NCBI GenBank assembly: GCA_011319805.1
Contig: SJRY01000136.1
Coordinates: 248,001 to 312,000 of the forward strand
Direction of reading: 5' to 3'
DNA from: Macrocybe gigantea
Taxonomy: Eukaryota; Basidiomycota; Agaricomycetes; Agaricales; Callistosporiaceae
Length of the DNA stretch: 64,000 bases
Shown here: one piece after another, positions 23,386-36,777 of the stretch
Layout of the letters: every line of letters starts with the position of its first letter
How positions within the stretch are numbered: position 1 is the stretch's first letter
The notes under the pieces: model-generated
Told to the model about the DNA's origin: nothing
The model's input: the letters and a program-made list of their open reading frames with translations, nothing else
The model's database searches: none
Position numbers and translations under genes: made by a program

Positions 23386-25648
23386 AAGGACAAAGCGTAT
23401 TGTATTTCTTGGCCTCCGCCCCGCACCATCTGACCCAGCTGTGATAATGTGACACTCGTTGTCCATCCCGGTCCCCTCCCCTCCTCGTGTCACGCCGTTT
23501 TCATCATATTGTTATGGGAAAAGAAAACACTCTCACTTCATTCCATGTACACAAGGACACATTTGGCTTTTCCTCCGTTCTTCTGGCATGTTTTCGACAG
23601 ATAGATTATACGCAGAATTCATGTACCTCTTGTACCCTTCGTCTTTTCTTGTGTTATTTATTCAATTTATCTCTTATTTTCAATCTTGCGTCATCGTTGA
23701 GACAGTGACGGTATAACTCACTAAGACGAGCCCAGGCCGCTGCTCACACCACAACTCGTTTCGGGCCGTCTATATCTCCATCCTTGGAAGAAGCCATTTC
23801 GAACATTCATTTTCTTCCTTCAAGTCACAACTCCGCCGTTCACCTTCCATGCTAGTGGGCGAAAACTTCGGAGCGATGCGCTCTGGTACCGCCTTCACCC
23901 TCCGCAATTCACTTCTCAAGCGACTAAGTCACTTACGATAGGGTAATATAACCTTTTTCAGAGGACGTCGGCGCAATCGAGTCATCTCCTTATCTCGACT
24001 TTTCCGTGATTATCAATTCCGCTGCTGCAGTTCGCGATTGTTGCAAATATAATCGTTCTGCTGTCGGGTCCTGTGCGTCATTAAACGCGGAAAGCCGACT
24101 CGGCGTCCGGCCGCCGCAGACTGAATATGGACGGAATAAACAGAGAAGCCAGAGGCACGGCCAGAACCAGAGCGTAGGTCAACGTTCTAAAGAAGACCAT
24201 GACGGTTGCATTCCGCCCCTCGACTCTTCCAAGTTTCCTTTGATGGAACAAAATTCCTGGTCTTATTTCTATTCGCTTGGCAGATCTGCAGCTGGGAAAG
24301 GTCGTAGCTGAAAAATGGAGATCTTGTAAGTCATGGAGCGTCTGAGAGCTCAGAGTTTTGTGTATCCGTGTATGTCCCTCTGTGTCCATTTCAATTCATT
24401 TACATAAACTCGAACGGTATGCCTTGGGGCATTCCCTGTGCCTGAGCTGAGGTGGTGGAGGAGCGCTGTTCGCCCATGTTGTCACCTCATCTTATCCTGG
24501 AGCCTTTAATTTAATTCCTCTAGTTATCTCTATAGATTCAAGCCAGCAACATCACACGAGGATATGATCAAGGATCGCCGTATACCTGTCTCGTCAGAAC
24601 GTCAGAACTGCCAATGGACAACCTTTCGGCCACGGAAGAGGTACAATGGTTCGTTGCGAATGCTCGGATGATTCTGCTTTTGGCATAATCAAAACAGAAA
24701 AACAGATGCGACAGATTGGAATACCCTGCTTTAATTACAATCTAAACGCGTACGTCCCAGGCAACGACTTTCTGAGCTGCTCATAAGGGCCGAGTCTGAA
24801 GGGACGATTAGACACCGTGGAGTCCAAGCCCGATCTTTTCGTCAGTGGCGATCGTTCTTTTCCGCTTTTCTGTACCTATTCTGAGACGGGTACGGCATGC
24901 ATAGAGCGAAAAGGCTTTATGCATTCCCCCCGCCGAATTCGCCTAAAAGTAGCGTCGCTATTCATTTGCTAAACACAACAAGCACGAACGGCAGGTTTGG
25001 AACGTGCTCCATTTCCGGTCTGAGTATTCAAGAACACGTACACATGCACGGGGTCCGCTTGCGGAGCACTGACGATCTGACCTCCGTGAACTGGCGTGAA
25101 ATTGAAAGAGAGACAAGCATCCCTGACCTAATACCGAGATTTCAACTCCCGCGAAGTAAAGACCAAAACAGAAAAGACCTAATCATGGGACAGCCGACAT
25201 GTGGTTCAAGATGCCGTTATGGAGGCAATCATAGATATGGCAATCTGGCGCCTCGTTATACCATGGAAAGCGCTAAACACTAGCCTAAAAGCAGTCAAAT
25301 GAACAAATCTATGCCTGGAGCGGAGGCAGTGTCGTTTATGGAGAACAGTCGAATGGAGATAAATTGGCATGAGCAGCAAAAGTGAGTGCGGTAGCGCCAC
25401 TTACACTACACAATCTTGACCCTGTCATCGGCCGATGGGTACGCCTTCACTTTCTTACCAATTTACGCCCTGGATCCTGAAACCTTCGTCCTGATGTTTC
25501 AACCAGTCAACAGTATCGGCAGGAACCGTAAGCATTCATTGTCCTAGTACGACATTTCAACAGTGTCGGGGGTTTATTTAACGAATACATATGAATCCAT
25601 CGGCAAGTTCATATTTTCGGATAAGGAGGCTGGGCGGGAAGAGCCGCC
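23386..25648. other. Gene-poor stretch with a weak small-gene candidate
   Basis: About 2.3 kb. The only interesting frame is on the minus strand from an ATG at 24477: MGEQRSSTTSAQ...PQGIPFEF, which after an intron ending in CATTTTTCAG could continue IYDLSQLQICQA. A hydrophobic minus-strand stretch near 24110-24196 (MVFFRTLTYALVLAVPLASL) might be a further exon. I cannot assemble a convincing gene, so this stays a candidate only. Confidence 0.3.
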
Positions 25649-28600
25649 TTATGACAGCAAGCGGCGGACCAGGTCTTCCCACACGGCAACGGGATTGTTG
25701 ACGCTGGTAATGTGAGCTACGTGCCAGTGCTGCAGACCTATGGAATACTTACAGTTGTACCGTCAGAGGGAGATTGAGGTCTGCTGGATGATTTTGCCAT
25801 TCTGGTTACGAAAGCATGTCAGGATCGATGATTAGAACTAAATACGATGGGAGATCCGGAAGGATGAGAAAAGGGCGATTAGGCGGGGAAGACTTGCCTT
25901 CAGGTTCCGTCGTGTTGTCGATTCCAAAGGCTAATCTCCAAGTGATGCCTTGAACACCATTCACCAATCTGAAGATGCAGATAAGTATCTATGTTCGTTC
26001 ATCCCATAGGTCAGTGGCAGCGGGAGAATTTGTGTCCGGACTTAACCGGGAGACAGACAAGCAATGATTCGATGGGAACGCAAATGAATAAAAATGAGGA
26101 GAGTACGCACAAGTCAGGGGGAGCCAGCGTGCTGTTCTTTAGGTGGGTGGTCTGGTTTGAAGAGCTATCTCAGGTCATTGCCGGTAGAGCACAAAACCCA
26201 TTATACCTTGATTTCGGTGTCAATGGTGGAGAAGTCGGTCGACTGCCCGCCAACAGTGCCACAATATTGTTGTTTGACATCCTTCTTTCCTCCGAGAACA
26301 ACGGTTCTCACGCCTTCTTCTTTCGCCATAGTTATCTGCAATAAATCTCAATATCCTCAGAAACGGATTTCTCCCGAGGTCACACCCACGCTGAACAGGG
26401 AACATGAGCTGGCACACCTATCGACATTGCGGGTGGGCATTTCGCTAGTAAATATAAGGGCCAGAAAGGCACACCTGCCGTTTGACACGATGACGATCCT
26501 CTTCGGGTCAAACAAAGCTTCACCGGGACCATCGTTCGGAAATCCTGCAGGTTGACATTCTTGTCCCAAACTAAAGTAGTATCGAGTTCAATATGAATGC
26601 TTTAGAACCCCTAGTTCTCGACATACCGTTGGCTGAAAGCATCATGTCGTCCATTGATGATCTTTTCGACAGGAGGTTGTAGCCAATCTTGGTCCGCCGC
26701 AAATTGTTGACCCTGCGCATTGTTCCACTGCAACGGATTGTACAAGAGTTGAAGGTCAGGGTCCGCTTTTGTGGTGATGATTTGCTTGACAATCTGCTGA
26801 GCAAGAGGTCCATCCCGAGCGGTTGTATCCAAGCCGGCCTGAGGAACTGTAGTAGACTTAGGTCCTATGATCTGAAAGGAGGATGATCAAGACCCAACTG
26901 AAGATAACACCAGAATGAACCTACAATGCGGTGGAGCCACTAAGACACGTGTATTCCATGAGTCGGGTGTCAGCCAAATGACTGATATGAACAGTCCTCA
27001 CATGAGCAGCGCATATGAATCCACCACCATTATTGGACTGAAAAATTAGGTGAGTGACTGAATTTGCGTCGCCAAGGTCCCATTCCACATACCACATCAA
27101 CGATCAATTGTGTAGCCCCTTGGGATTTGATAGACAACAAGCCTTGGAGCAAGCTGTTCAAAAAAGCGAAATAATCGTTGTCTGAGAAGCTGCCAAGTGC
27201 CAGAACGCCTGTCTTTCCATCCTTCAGTATATAGAATTGAGCAGCGTTACGACTGCCGTTAATGGGGGTCAAACCGGGCTGAAGAGTCGGCGGGAGTACT
27301 ACGTCGGACGGCGGCGACGTATCGAGTAGGACGTTGATTTTGTGCTTGATCGCGTCTGCGGCCGAGATGGCAGGCTGTTGCTGGAACTTCGCCACAGGCT
27401 TTTCTGCGGGACTCGGGCGCGCCACCGAAGGGGCGTATACGTCTATGCCGTTTGTGCCCGGAACAGCTTTGCAGTTGTTTGCAAGGAAGGAATCAGTATT
27501 CGTAAATGCTCTCGCCGTCGTCCCAATACGAGACCGATATGGCAACTACTCCATTCATCAGCCGGAGACTAGCGTTGAAACGATAGAACTTACATTGACA
27601 ATTTCGGGAGTCGTATGGTTCACGCGCTGGATGAGTAATGTCACAGAATCATTCAAAGGTAGCGACTGCTGAGCAAAATTTCCCATAATGTAGGTCCATC
27701 CAGCTGCGGTAGCCTGATAGCTCGAGAAGAACCTGAATACAATGTGATACATTGCGATTTTCGATGGATTTAGATGGACCTACGTATTTTGGCGTGTGCC
27801 AAAGGATTGGAAGCTCCCCGTTATCTGGGCATTAGCATTGACAGCGTCGAACGGGGGCCTGCCATTGATTAAAAGAACTTTGGCTCCAGAAAGCTGTTTA
27901 GGCGTGAGTATCCTGGTCTCAGCACTGCTGACAGGATTGGTACGCATACAGTTTCTAGTTTACCCGTCAAAGGACCAGTCAAAGCATTTTGCCACACATC
28001 AACCTGGTCGGGAAATTCAGCAGATGCGACCGCAAAGGCTTCCGGTGCAATATGGATGTTCTGACTACCATCTTTCTCTGTCAGAAGAACCAAGGGAATG
28101 GGAAGATAGTTGACAAAGAGTGCTGCAGCCCATGTGAACAGCGCAGCAAGAGCGTCAATCAGATAGCTTACAATCCTGCACACGCATTCAGTGAAAAGGG
28201 AAAGGTATGCGAAGCGAATCAGCTCACATAGCAGCGATTGATCCACACACAATGACCATCGTTCAAGCGCTTCAGAGTTCGCGACAAATCGATATGAAGG
28301 TCATAATCCGACTTGTAGCTCTGTTTTCCGATCCTGACTAAATCAGCCAACAGATCTTCATGCACATCATTCGCAAATGGTGCCGGGGCCTTGATCTGAT
28401 AGTTGACTGAAGTATGGAAGGCCAGAGTCTTGTTGATCACATCGATTATCTATAAGATGTTCGTGACTCCTAAGTGTGTCCTGTATTGCAGAAAGCGGAT
28501 GTCATACATTCGTTTTCAGGGTCTGGTCGACCTTGATCGAAGAATAGCAGGCTCTGACGTCTTTTGGCGCCACCCACTTTTTTCCGGCGATAGCGGCACA

Positions 28601-28696
28601 TGGATCAGGAGCGCGATCCTGTAGAGCTGTGCTGCGGGCAAAGGCCACTCCAGCGCTAGCGAAACCCAACAAAGTAATGAGCCCGTAGCAGCGCAT
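25649..28696 (-). CDS. Secreted S41-family (tail-specific) peptidase
   Basis: Serine peptidase of the C-terminal-processing (CPAF/Tsp-like) group, probably secreted. ATG 28696 starts a signal peptide (MRCYGLITLLGFASAGVAFA). An N-terminal domain includes YDLHIDLSRTLKRLNDGHC, a block typical of fungal S41 proteins. A PDZ-like or linker region (LSGAKVLLINGRPPFDAVN) and the peptidase core follow (GVLALGSFSDNDYFAFLNS; ATQLIVDVV). The nucleophile region is IVIVSNGRCASSCSLF near 26430-26510, split by an intron after CA. The C-terminus reads WEDLVRRLLS, stop 25649-25651. At least ten short introns are needed. Upstream in-frame ATG 28846 would hide the signal peptide, so 28696 is preferred. The role is inferred as extracellular protein degradation. 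Confidence 0.88.
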
Positions 28697-29098
28697 CGTT
28701 GAAGATCCTGAGAATAGGCACGAAGGGCACAATCCACCAGGACGTAGTCCACGTCTCTCAACATCAACCCTTTTATAACTCGGCGCCATGTGCAACAACC
28801 GTCTTGTCACTGGTCGGTTCGGCATTAAATTGGGAGAAAGAAGCATCTCATTTGGGAAAAGTTCGCGTGCGCCTGCCGACTATCAGGACGTTGAACACAC
28901 CCAACCGAAATGCGTAGATGCTGCCTTCAACTCGAAGATGGACCACGCAATGCTCTGTGATTGCCATCGCAGCTGTCTGGATCCAAGTGCACTGGCAGTG
29001 TTGAGGATATAAGTAAATGAAAGCGTGAGAAACTCTGGTCAACCTTGGCTTGGCGACTGTTCGCTCACATGGGTGATGATGGTGTCTGCTCCTTCCAG

Positions 29099-30410
29099 AT
29101 GTCGACCACAATGGAGCAACCAGTATCGTCGGCTATGGTAACCAGAAAGTTGACGTTTATAGCAGCACCGATGGTCAATCAGTCTGATCTCCCATTTCGA
29201 TGTCTTGTGCAATGTCACGGCGCGACATTGGCGTACACCCAAATGCTTGTACCGGACAAGCTTCTCAACGAACAGGACTATCTTGAACACCACCTGCGCG
29301 ATCTTCATATCAACACCGAGATGTCAGATCAGCCCGTAGTAGTGCAGCTCTGTGGTGATAATGTTGAGGCGATCGTCCAGGCAGGTCGGAAGCTAGAAAG
29401 TTACTGTCAGGGAATAGGTACGCCCATATATCTTGTTGCATTCATTTGGAGCGAAGGTTTTGGGAAAGCAAATAGATTTGAACCTTGGGTGTCCATTGGA
29501 CGCAGCTAGGGATGGACACTATGGAGCATATCTGCTGGGTCAAAAGGATTGGCCGCTTGTCCAAGACATTGGTACACCGTACTCAAGCTCAAGAGTCTGA
29601 ATCGCTGTACTTATGCCTCCATCGTTCTAGTCTCCGGAATGTCGCGTTCCTTCACTGTCCCTGTCTCAGCAAAATTACGCCTTTGTCAATCTTCCCCTAA
29701 GACTCTTGATTTTGCGCGGACACTGGAGGCATCCGGGGCATCATGGATCACCCTGCACGCCCGCACTGTTTCAGCACGCCGCCGACGCCAAGGTGCAGCG
29801 GACCTAAGCGAAGTGAAGAGACTCAAGGAAAACATGTCCATACCGATCATTAGCAATGGCAATGTCCGGGGTTGGTCTGATATACAAGAAAATCTCACGT
29901 ATACAAACGCGGACGGCGTCATGGTAGGGGAAACACTTTTGGGCAATCCTTGGTCAGTTCGAAATCATGACATGCGGACGCGAACGAGCAATTCATTGGG
30001 TGACAGCCTCTTCGAGAATATCACACCGGATCCTGTATACATCTCGTTGGAGTATCTACATCTATGTGAAGAGTATCCAAGTACCGTGTCGATTCCAATC
30101 ATTCAGACACATGTACGGCACTTCATAGATTTCCAGTAGTAAGTCACATTACCTTCTTACATCGCTCCGTCTGGGAATTCACATATGAACCTGCTTTAGC
30201 GGTCGGCGGCCATGGTTCCCGAAATTCCGAGCCGCACTTGAGGCGACTAGAACAACCGGGGACATTGAGAGACTTCTGAGATTGAAAGTCGAAAAATGGC
30301 GCGGAAGGCATGCTAGAAGAACCGATCACGACGCGCATGAGGAAGAGGAAGTCGACCCGGACGAAGCTGAAGCGGACGAGGATAATTTCGACCGAACATT
30401 GGTTGGATAA
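29099..30410 (+). CDS. DUS1: tRNA-dihydrouridine synthase (Dus1 type)
   Basis: Flavin enzyme reducing uridine to dihydrouridine in the D-loop of tRNAs (positions 16/17 for Dus1). FIAAPMVNQSDLPFR starts the TIM barrel. VVVQLCGDN follows, then DLNLGCPLDAARDGHYGAYL with the catalytic Cys, joined across an intron after YCQGI. SAKLRLC, ITLHART, IPIISNGNVRG and DGVMVGETLLGNPCLF (across an intron) complete the barrel. A C-terminal helical part (HVRHFIDFQ) and an acidic tail (HEEEEVDPDEAEADEDN) end at stop 30408-30410. The start is one of several nearby ATGs (29099 or 29111). The gene is divergent from the S41 peptidase gene, with a promoter region of about 400 bp. The frame is clean throughout. Confidence 0.92.
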
Positions 30411-30836
30411 GACTGGCGGGGCACTCGGAGTAATGTGTTCTGGAATGCTTCTTCCGCAATGTTCGTGGGTTATTCTATCCCTCGAGAAGCCTCTCATGTT
30501 TCTCCACCGAAACGTTGGTCGATCGCACTGCGAAGTGGGGTTCAATATGCAGAGATGCATCTGGGGGCTCGAATCTTGTGCCCAAGTACGACTAACGCAG
30601 CCATGCGACGAACAGAATCACCTCCATTATGGCAACTTACCGCCTTGTGAATGTCCCATTTCGGACCGAGCTTTCCTGCCTTCCGGAATCCGTGGAAACA
30701 ATAGACCGTTTACAACAAGGCGAATGCCGAAAGTCGTGTATATTTCGTCGAGATACTGTACTCCAGGTTTCAAGCTCTAAAAGTCTGTATACAAGATAAA
30801 TTTAATGATAGTTGGTTTATTTTCCACGCCTCCATT
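30411..30836. other. Convergent intergenic region
   Basis: About 430 bp between the 3' ends of DUS1 and the F-box gene. Plus-strand frames continue past the DUS1 stop but show no recognisable domain; they are read as 3' UTR. Confidence 0.5.
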
Positions 30837-33243
30837 TCATAGAGTGAGGACGTCGACGCGCCTCAACTTCCCATTGTTGCCTCTCTGTAAGCAATCACAT
30901 TAGCCGCGGGACTGAGAGAAAGGTAAAGCAAAGACTACCTTCAATAAAAGCAGCCTAGAATCGTCCATCATGACATCCGTCACCTCGAAAGCATCTTTGC
31001 TGATCACTTCAACGTAGGGCAAGCAACTCTTAATGTCGTCCTTGAAAACCCCTCTGACATTGGTGATAGAAGGCTCGGTGACGACACATGGGGCGCGCCA
31101 GTTCATTTTGCCTTTGCCCTTACCGTTGATTGCTTTCTGATCGCTCAGGCAGTTGGAAACAGCATAGGGATTGAAGTCTCTGAGACGCAGATGGCGTCGC
31201 GGCGCAGATGAATCCTGATTCCTTTTGCTCGTTGGCCGGTTGCTCGTCGAGGCGTCGGATGGATCAGAATCTTCGCCGAAAAGGGTTGACGAAGCATCGT
31301 CCGGTATCAGTTTATCGGGCATCGAGACGACCTTTTCAACTAGGAATGTCGACTCTGAGTCCTGTTCACCACCATTCAGACCGTCCGTCTGAGTAGCGAG
31401 GGTAAGACTCCCGTTTTTGACCTTCCCGATTTGGATATATTCTATGGTCTTCAGCCCGTAAGACGAGTGCTGCCAGTCCGTGCTTAGACATTCTTGGAAC
31501 CAGCGAGTATTTTGCGGACCCCATAATGACCAGGGTATGCTCATCAACGAGTGAGGCGACGTTGGCGCTTCATACGAAGGCAAAAAGAAGTTGTGGATTG
31601 GAAAAGAAGCGTGCAGAGGAAGGGGTGGCAGTATCGTGGAGAAAGATAGATGATTGGTAGTGCCATTACTTGGTACGTATAAGTATTCGGGCTCCAGAAC
31701 AACTTGGGACGGATGAGGGGAGGCAGATGGGCTGGGTGGTGACACAGATATGGAATGAGATCGACCTCGTATCTCTTCCCTTTTTGTGTTCGCGCTCGAT
31801 GAGCTTGACTGTGACGACGCCGGTTTGGTCGACGTGTTGGCGACTCTGCGACCTGGATATTTTTGCTGTAACCATTCTTCTGGCGGACGGAGCAATGTTT
31901 TGATGTTGATGAAGAAAACGAAACAATCGACTCGATGGTCGTGGTCTTCGGAAGTCGAGTTGATGATGTACATGCAACAGGCATGTATCCTTTCTTCTGG
32001 ATGTGGGTAGTAAACCTGTTTGTTCCGCATCGCATTTCCAACCCCCCGAGACTTTGGGTGTGGGACAAATCCCGGTGTTGGATTACTGCTCATGGTAATG
32101 TACCAGTACATGTATCCCTTGGAAAGAGGCGGGAAGTCGTAAACGGCCTGACGTATCGCCGAAGTGCCAGAGACAAGAGGATTTTGAAACTTGTACACTT
32201 CAAAATTACCGGTCGGAAGTACCAGCAGAAAAGCGTCGGACGTCAGGAATGTGAAATCGTCGATTCCGGACATTCGTGCCATCTTGCACTTGACCAAGGG
32301 TGTAGATGTCAGCGCGAACTCATCAGGTACATGCAAGGGCACTTACGGATATATGTGGATTATTTTGCCAGTCCCAAATTTCCAGATGAGCGCCAATGCT
32401 ACCATGGACGTCTTTGATCAAGAGGGCGATAAGGTTATCGCAAACCTGTACTCGTACGGCCGTCACATGTTCTGTACTTTGGTGAGAATGTGGCAACATC
32501 GAAAGGCAGGGTAGGATGGCCAAAGGTGCACCAGCATGTGGCTCATTGGTAGACATTGAGCGTAAGTGGAGCTCGTAAACGTAATCTGGCCTGCATAGAC
32601 GTCAAGGTCATCCAAAGCTTGAACGACGACAGCTTACCGACTCGACAGTGCGACTAAAACGAGCAAGTCATGCGAAGGATCCATAGTAAAGTCAATTATG
32701 CTGACATCGGGCATCGAGTGGGTCCAGATATTCAGGTCCGAAAGGTCATTGTCAAGACGCCCGTGCGAGGCAGAAGGCAGCTCCAATATGGAGATAGACG
32801 ATGTAATGCGACGGTCATCCTCATTGCCGATGGCATAAAATCCTCCAATAAATTCGTAAACAGAGCCTGTAGATGGCAGTTGCAAATGATATTGCCCGCT
32901 CCAAGTGAGCGACCTCCAGGCTGCTTCCCGATCGCGCAACAATTGCAGACGCGAAATGTACGAAGGCGCCCGAGAAGAGGATGTTGCAAGAGAAGTCATC
33001 CGATGCTTCCCAAGTTCGATGGTATATTGTAATTGGGAGGAATCTAGCACGACCTTCCGTATCTGCTTTGATAGCTGTGGAGTATTCAGATGTTGCTCGA
33101 CCTATCACACGAGCTCTGCTCACCCGAGTGCATTGAATGAGATCATATATATCGAGCAAGGTCAATATATGGCATATCAATTCGACCGGGAGGTTTGAGA
33201 AAGACCGAGGACTCAAAGAGGTACATGGGACAGGCATGGCCAT
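30837..33243 (-). CDS. F-box protein with large propeller-like C-terminal region
   Basis: Likely substrate receptor of an SCF ubiquitin ligase. The N-terminus carries an F-box (FSNLPVELICHILTLLDIYD, LIQCTRVSR). About 600 residues follow with beta-strand-rich segments of the kind found in fungal F-box proteins with WD-like repeats (for example SIIDFTMDPSHDLLVLV, DNLIALLIKD, HLEIWDWQ, DDFTFLTSDAFLLVLP). A low-complexity Ser/Pro-rich insert (about 31700-31800) is present. The last exon is probably reached by a 54-nt intron with a CTAAT branch point, giving RRVDVLTL and stop 30837-30839. Reading through instead would stop at 30900-30902. ATG 33243 is chosen because it lies close before the F-box. 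The substrate is unknown. Confidence 0.8.
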
Positions 33244-33514
33244 ACAGACTGGCGAGCGAAAGGGCGTCCGAGTGCGAATGACGATGTGGGAGGAAACAGG
33301 TGAAAAGAAAGTAAAAGATATAGATATCAATTGAATACCCGCCCGACGACGATCTTCTGGACGGGCGAGATGACGAAGGACCTAGTCCGTGGTAGTCCCG
33401 AGTGCAACCCTCCCGTGCAGACAGGCCAACTTGAATTATCCCAAGCACGTGCTTACTCCCCTACATGTCCACCCCGAATCACTGCCAGTGAACCACCTCC
33501 AGATCTTGACCTGA

Positions 33515-35344
33515 ATGTCTACCAAGAGCCCCACAAGCTCTCACAGATCATCTGGCTCTTTCTCGAGGTCATCCAGTGTAGTTCAAACCATGCAGCGTAT
33601 GTCCATCGACAGCGACAGGAGCGCTTCTGCGCCAGCGCGGCAGGAGAACGGGGCGACGAACGGAGACGTGCAGGCCTTGGACCATGAAGGTCAGGAGAAC
33701 GGCGATGCGGATCTTGACCCGGTCACTCGTTTGCAAAAGGAACTCGAACGGACGAGGGCGGAAAAAGATGCATTGGCGACTCAGTACCGCAATTTGTTAT
33801 CCAAGTTGACGGCGATGAGGACGACGCTGGGAAATAAATTGCAACAAGATGCTGTATGTCTGCTCTGTCTCCTGAGTCTACGAAATGTTCATTGAAAATG
33901 CACGTGCGTAGGAAGAGTTGGATCGACGCGAACAACTGGTGCAACAGCTGACTGCCCAAAATGAGGACTTGGCAGCCACAATTGAAACTCTCAAGGAAGA
34001 ACTTATAGCATCTCACGAAGAAACTGAGCGCGTTTCGAAGGAAATGGATGCACTGCGGAGCAGAGCTCTCCAAGAAAGTACTCAAGAGAGCCTCCTTCGC
34101 GAACGGGAGCTGCGAGAAACGCAGACCGAGCTGGAACGGTGTAAAATAGAGCGCGATGAATGGGAGAGGGCTGCCCTTCAAGAAAAAACCTTGACTGACG
34201 ATCTGAAAATGACCGTCGAGACATACAAGCGAGACCTGGAACTGGAGCGGGAGGTGAGGGAACGGGAGATGGCGGAACTGGAATCTGAAAGAGAAAAGTC
34301 CAGCAATCTCCAATCAGTGCTTCAGGACTTCCAAGCCGGTATGTAGTTATGCAATTATGCAACTATCTGATCAAGATAGCAAGTTGACACGTTTCACCAG
34401 CACGAGACCACGAACTACGGCAGGCCGTTAAGGATTATGAGTCGCAGCTTAACCAAGCTACACAATCCCTTGCGGAGTTCAAGCATCGAGCCCTGACAGC
34501 CGAGGTAAGATCCACTCTGCATGCGAGTGTGCTGTGCCGGCAAGAGCTCATTCCGGGGTGTCTAGCTTCAATTAGAGGAGTCGCGAACGAACACCTCTCG
34601 TGCCCAGGACCTGGAGAAGGAGGTCAAAGAGAAAACCTTACTTGTCAACAAATTGCGGCATGAAGGTCTTAACACATCTTGCATGTGCTTGGACTGGTCG
34701 CTAATCCGCCCCCCTAGCCGTGATATTGAACGAGCACCTAATGGAGGCATTGCGTCGCCTTAAGCGCTCCTCTTCAGAAACTAACGTGGACAGACGCCTG
34801 GTCACGAACGTTGTTCTGTCGTTCCTGGCCACACCTCGCGCGGACCCTAAACGGTTTGAAATGTTATCGCTGCTTGCCAACATCCTCTCCTGGAACGATC
34901 AGGAACGTGAAAAGGCGGGTTTGCAGCGTGCGCATTCGAATGTCCCGTCATCTTCGTCATTCTGGAGCCGCTCCTCGAGCAATTCACCAGCCAAGTCATT
35001 GGAATTAGACAAGACAGATGAAACCGAAGTAGGTTACCCAGAGTGGTGATCATCTTGTCGTTGATGCTCATTCCTTGACCCAATTTTAGTCTTTCTCACG
35101 CCTTTGGGTGGAATTTTTGTTGACAGAGGCAGCGTCAGGAGAGCTGCCCTCTACAGCAAATTCTCCGTCGTCAAAAAACAATACGTCCCTGCCGAGCACC
35201 CCAATGTCTTTGTCTCCTGGTGCACCGAAAGGCACAAGACGTCTCGCATCCTTAACGTCGACGAATGCGATGGCCAGCTCTCCTAATTTAATATTAAATA
35301 CGCCTCCGTCGAGGAAGGGCAAGGAACGTGACCTGGGGCCATAG
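33515..35344 (+). CDS. Golgin-like coiled-coil protein with GRAB/GRIP-type domain (Rud3-like)
   Basis: Golgi tether recruited by a small GTPase. A Ser-rich head (residues 1-30) is followed by about 250 residues of coiled coil (for example LVQQLTAQNEDLAATIETL, LEREVREREMAELESERE). A conserved block then reads EHLMEALRRL, VDRRLVTNVVLSFL and RFEMLSLLANILSWNDQERE, closing with KAGLQR, which matches the GRAB (Arf1-binding) domain of Rud3/GMAP-210. A Ser/Pro-rich tail follows, stop 35342-35344. Five or six short introns. Distinguishing GRAB from GRIP would need an alignment; the Asn-Leu-rich centre and WNDQERE favour GRAB. Confidence 0.85.
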
Positions 35345-35723
35345 TAATTTATTCTCGACAGCAGTTCTGACCCCATCGACACCTTACAGTTTTATTTCTC
35401 CTCACTGGATTTTGTGGCATTTTTCTCTCGGTTTTTTGCAGTTCCTGCACGCGCTTTTGGACGATTATTCCATGCTGTATCATAAATACCAGTCAATGCA
35501 AGTTAAAGGAAATAGTCTATTGGGTGTAGGTTGTAAGCGACAAAACTCTTAGACCTACTGCGGTGGAGTCACTGGGTTCCTTGACCTACCCTGCGCTCTA
35601 TCAAAGAGACTTCACTATCGTCTGAAAAGCTGAAAAAGAACCATATATGCCGAAGTCCATTAATGCCCGTGATGTACATTGGATTGGTTAAATAGAATAT
35701 ATATCAATCATAGTCTGCACCTT
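35345..35723. other. Convergent intergenic region
   Basis: About 380 bp between the golgin and RPC31 3' ends. It is AT-rich and nothing is recognised. Confidence 0.5.
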
Positions 35724-36552
35724 TTATTCTGTCAATTCACAGAGCTTGGGACGGAAGGGACGGACTTACCTCCTCCCTCATCTCCGCCGCCGCCGCCGCC
35801 TAGATCATCAAGATCGTCTCCTTCGCCATTGTCAAAGTAGTTCTCCGCATAGTCGTTGTCGTTGTCGTCCTCTTCATCGTAATCTGGTTGAGCCTCCTCG
35901 GATCCGTTTTCAGAACGTTCTTCTAGCGATTTATCCTGCGTAACTGTCAACATATTGAGATAAGGGATGAAATATCCGGAAATACCTCTTCCTCTTCATC
36001 CCTAAGTTCATCAAGATTTAGGAACAATTTTGATGCCTTTCTCTGCTCTCTTTTGGATTTTTTGCGCGGGTTGAAATAGCCTTCGAATAATTCGGGCGGA
36101 AAAAACTCAGGATTGAGATCTGAGCGTTTTAGTTTCGGTCGCTCAAAAGCAGATGGGCGGTATTTATCGGAATATCGGGGTAACTCTGAGGAAGTTAATG
36201 AGAAAAGTGGAATATCAATGCCATGCCAAGGATCGCACTCGCCGGTTGATTTCACCCGTTCCACAACGTAATACTCCGATTTCCTGAGGCGGTCAGCAAA
36301 GCCAATTTGAAGCTCAGCTATACGCTTTTCATCGCTCGAGTATTCTGTAAGGACTGGCACCCGTCTAGGCTACTTGCTGGTGAACGAATCGTCGGATGAA
36401 GGGATATATATTCATCAACACACAGGATATAGAGCAGTCGCTTCTCGGGACAAGTTTTGGATGTCTGCAAAAGTCAGACCCATGGGGGGCATGTTGGAAT
36501 TACCCCCAAAGCCGCCTCTGCCACCGCGACCACCACGACCACCACGAGACAT
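35724..36552 (-). CDS. RPC31: RNA polymerase III subunit C31 (Rpc31/POLR3G)
   Basis: Pol III-specific subunit of the C82-C34-C31 initiation subcomplex. An N-terminal Arg-Gly repeat (MSRGGRGGRGGRGGFGG) leads to MPPMGLTFADIQNLSRE, then by an intron of about 57 nt to PVLTEYSSDEKRIAELQ, KSEYYVVERVKSTGECDPW and the block YRPSAFERPKLKRSDLNPEFFPPELFEGYFNP. An extremely acidic Asp/Glu/Asn tail ends in poly-Gly. This order is diagnostic of the family. The 3' end is ambiguous: a perfect donor GTAAGT after GGAGGAG gives a two-codon last exon (stop at 35724); reading through gives an 11-residue extension to 35732. It lies head-to-head with the Yra1 gene, 225 bp between starts. Confidence 0.92.
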
Positions 36553-36777
36553 GAGTGAGGAACGGCCCAGACGTGCTCGACGAGCAGTTGTGGAATCAGC
36601 ATGTGCGCATGTCGGACTTGGCGAAATTGGATCTCCGATACAATTGCATATATCCGGAGAAGCTGTGCAACGCCTTTCAACAGTTCTCTTTGACCCTCAC
36701 CCACCATCTGCGTCCCCTTGTCTGCCCTTTTCGCTCTCGCACCTTCACAAAACGCTTGAAGTCGCACAGTTTGATCA

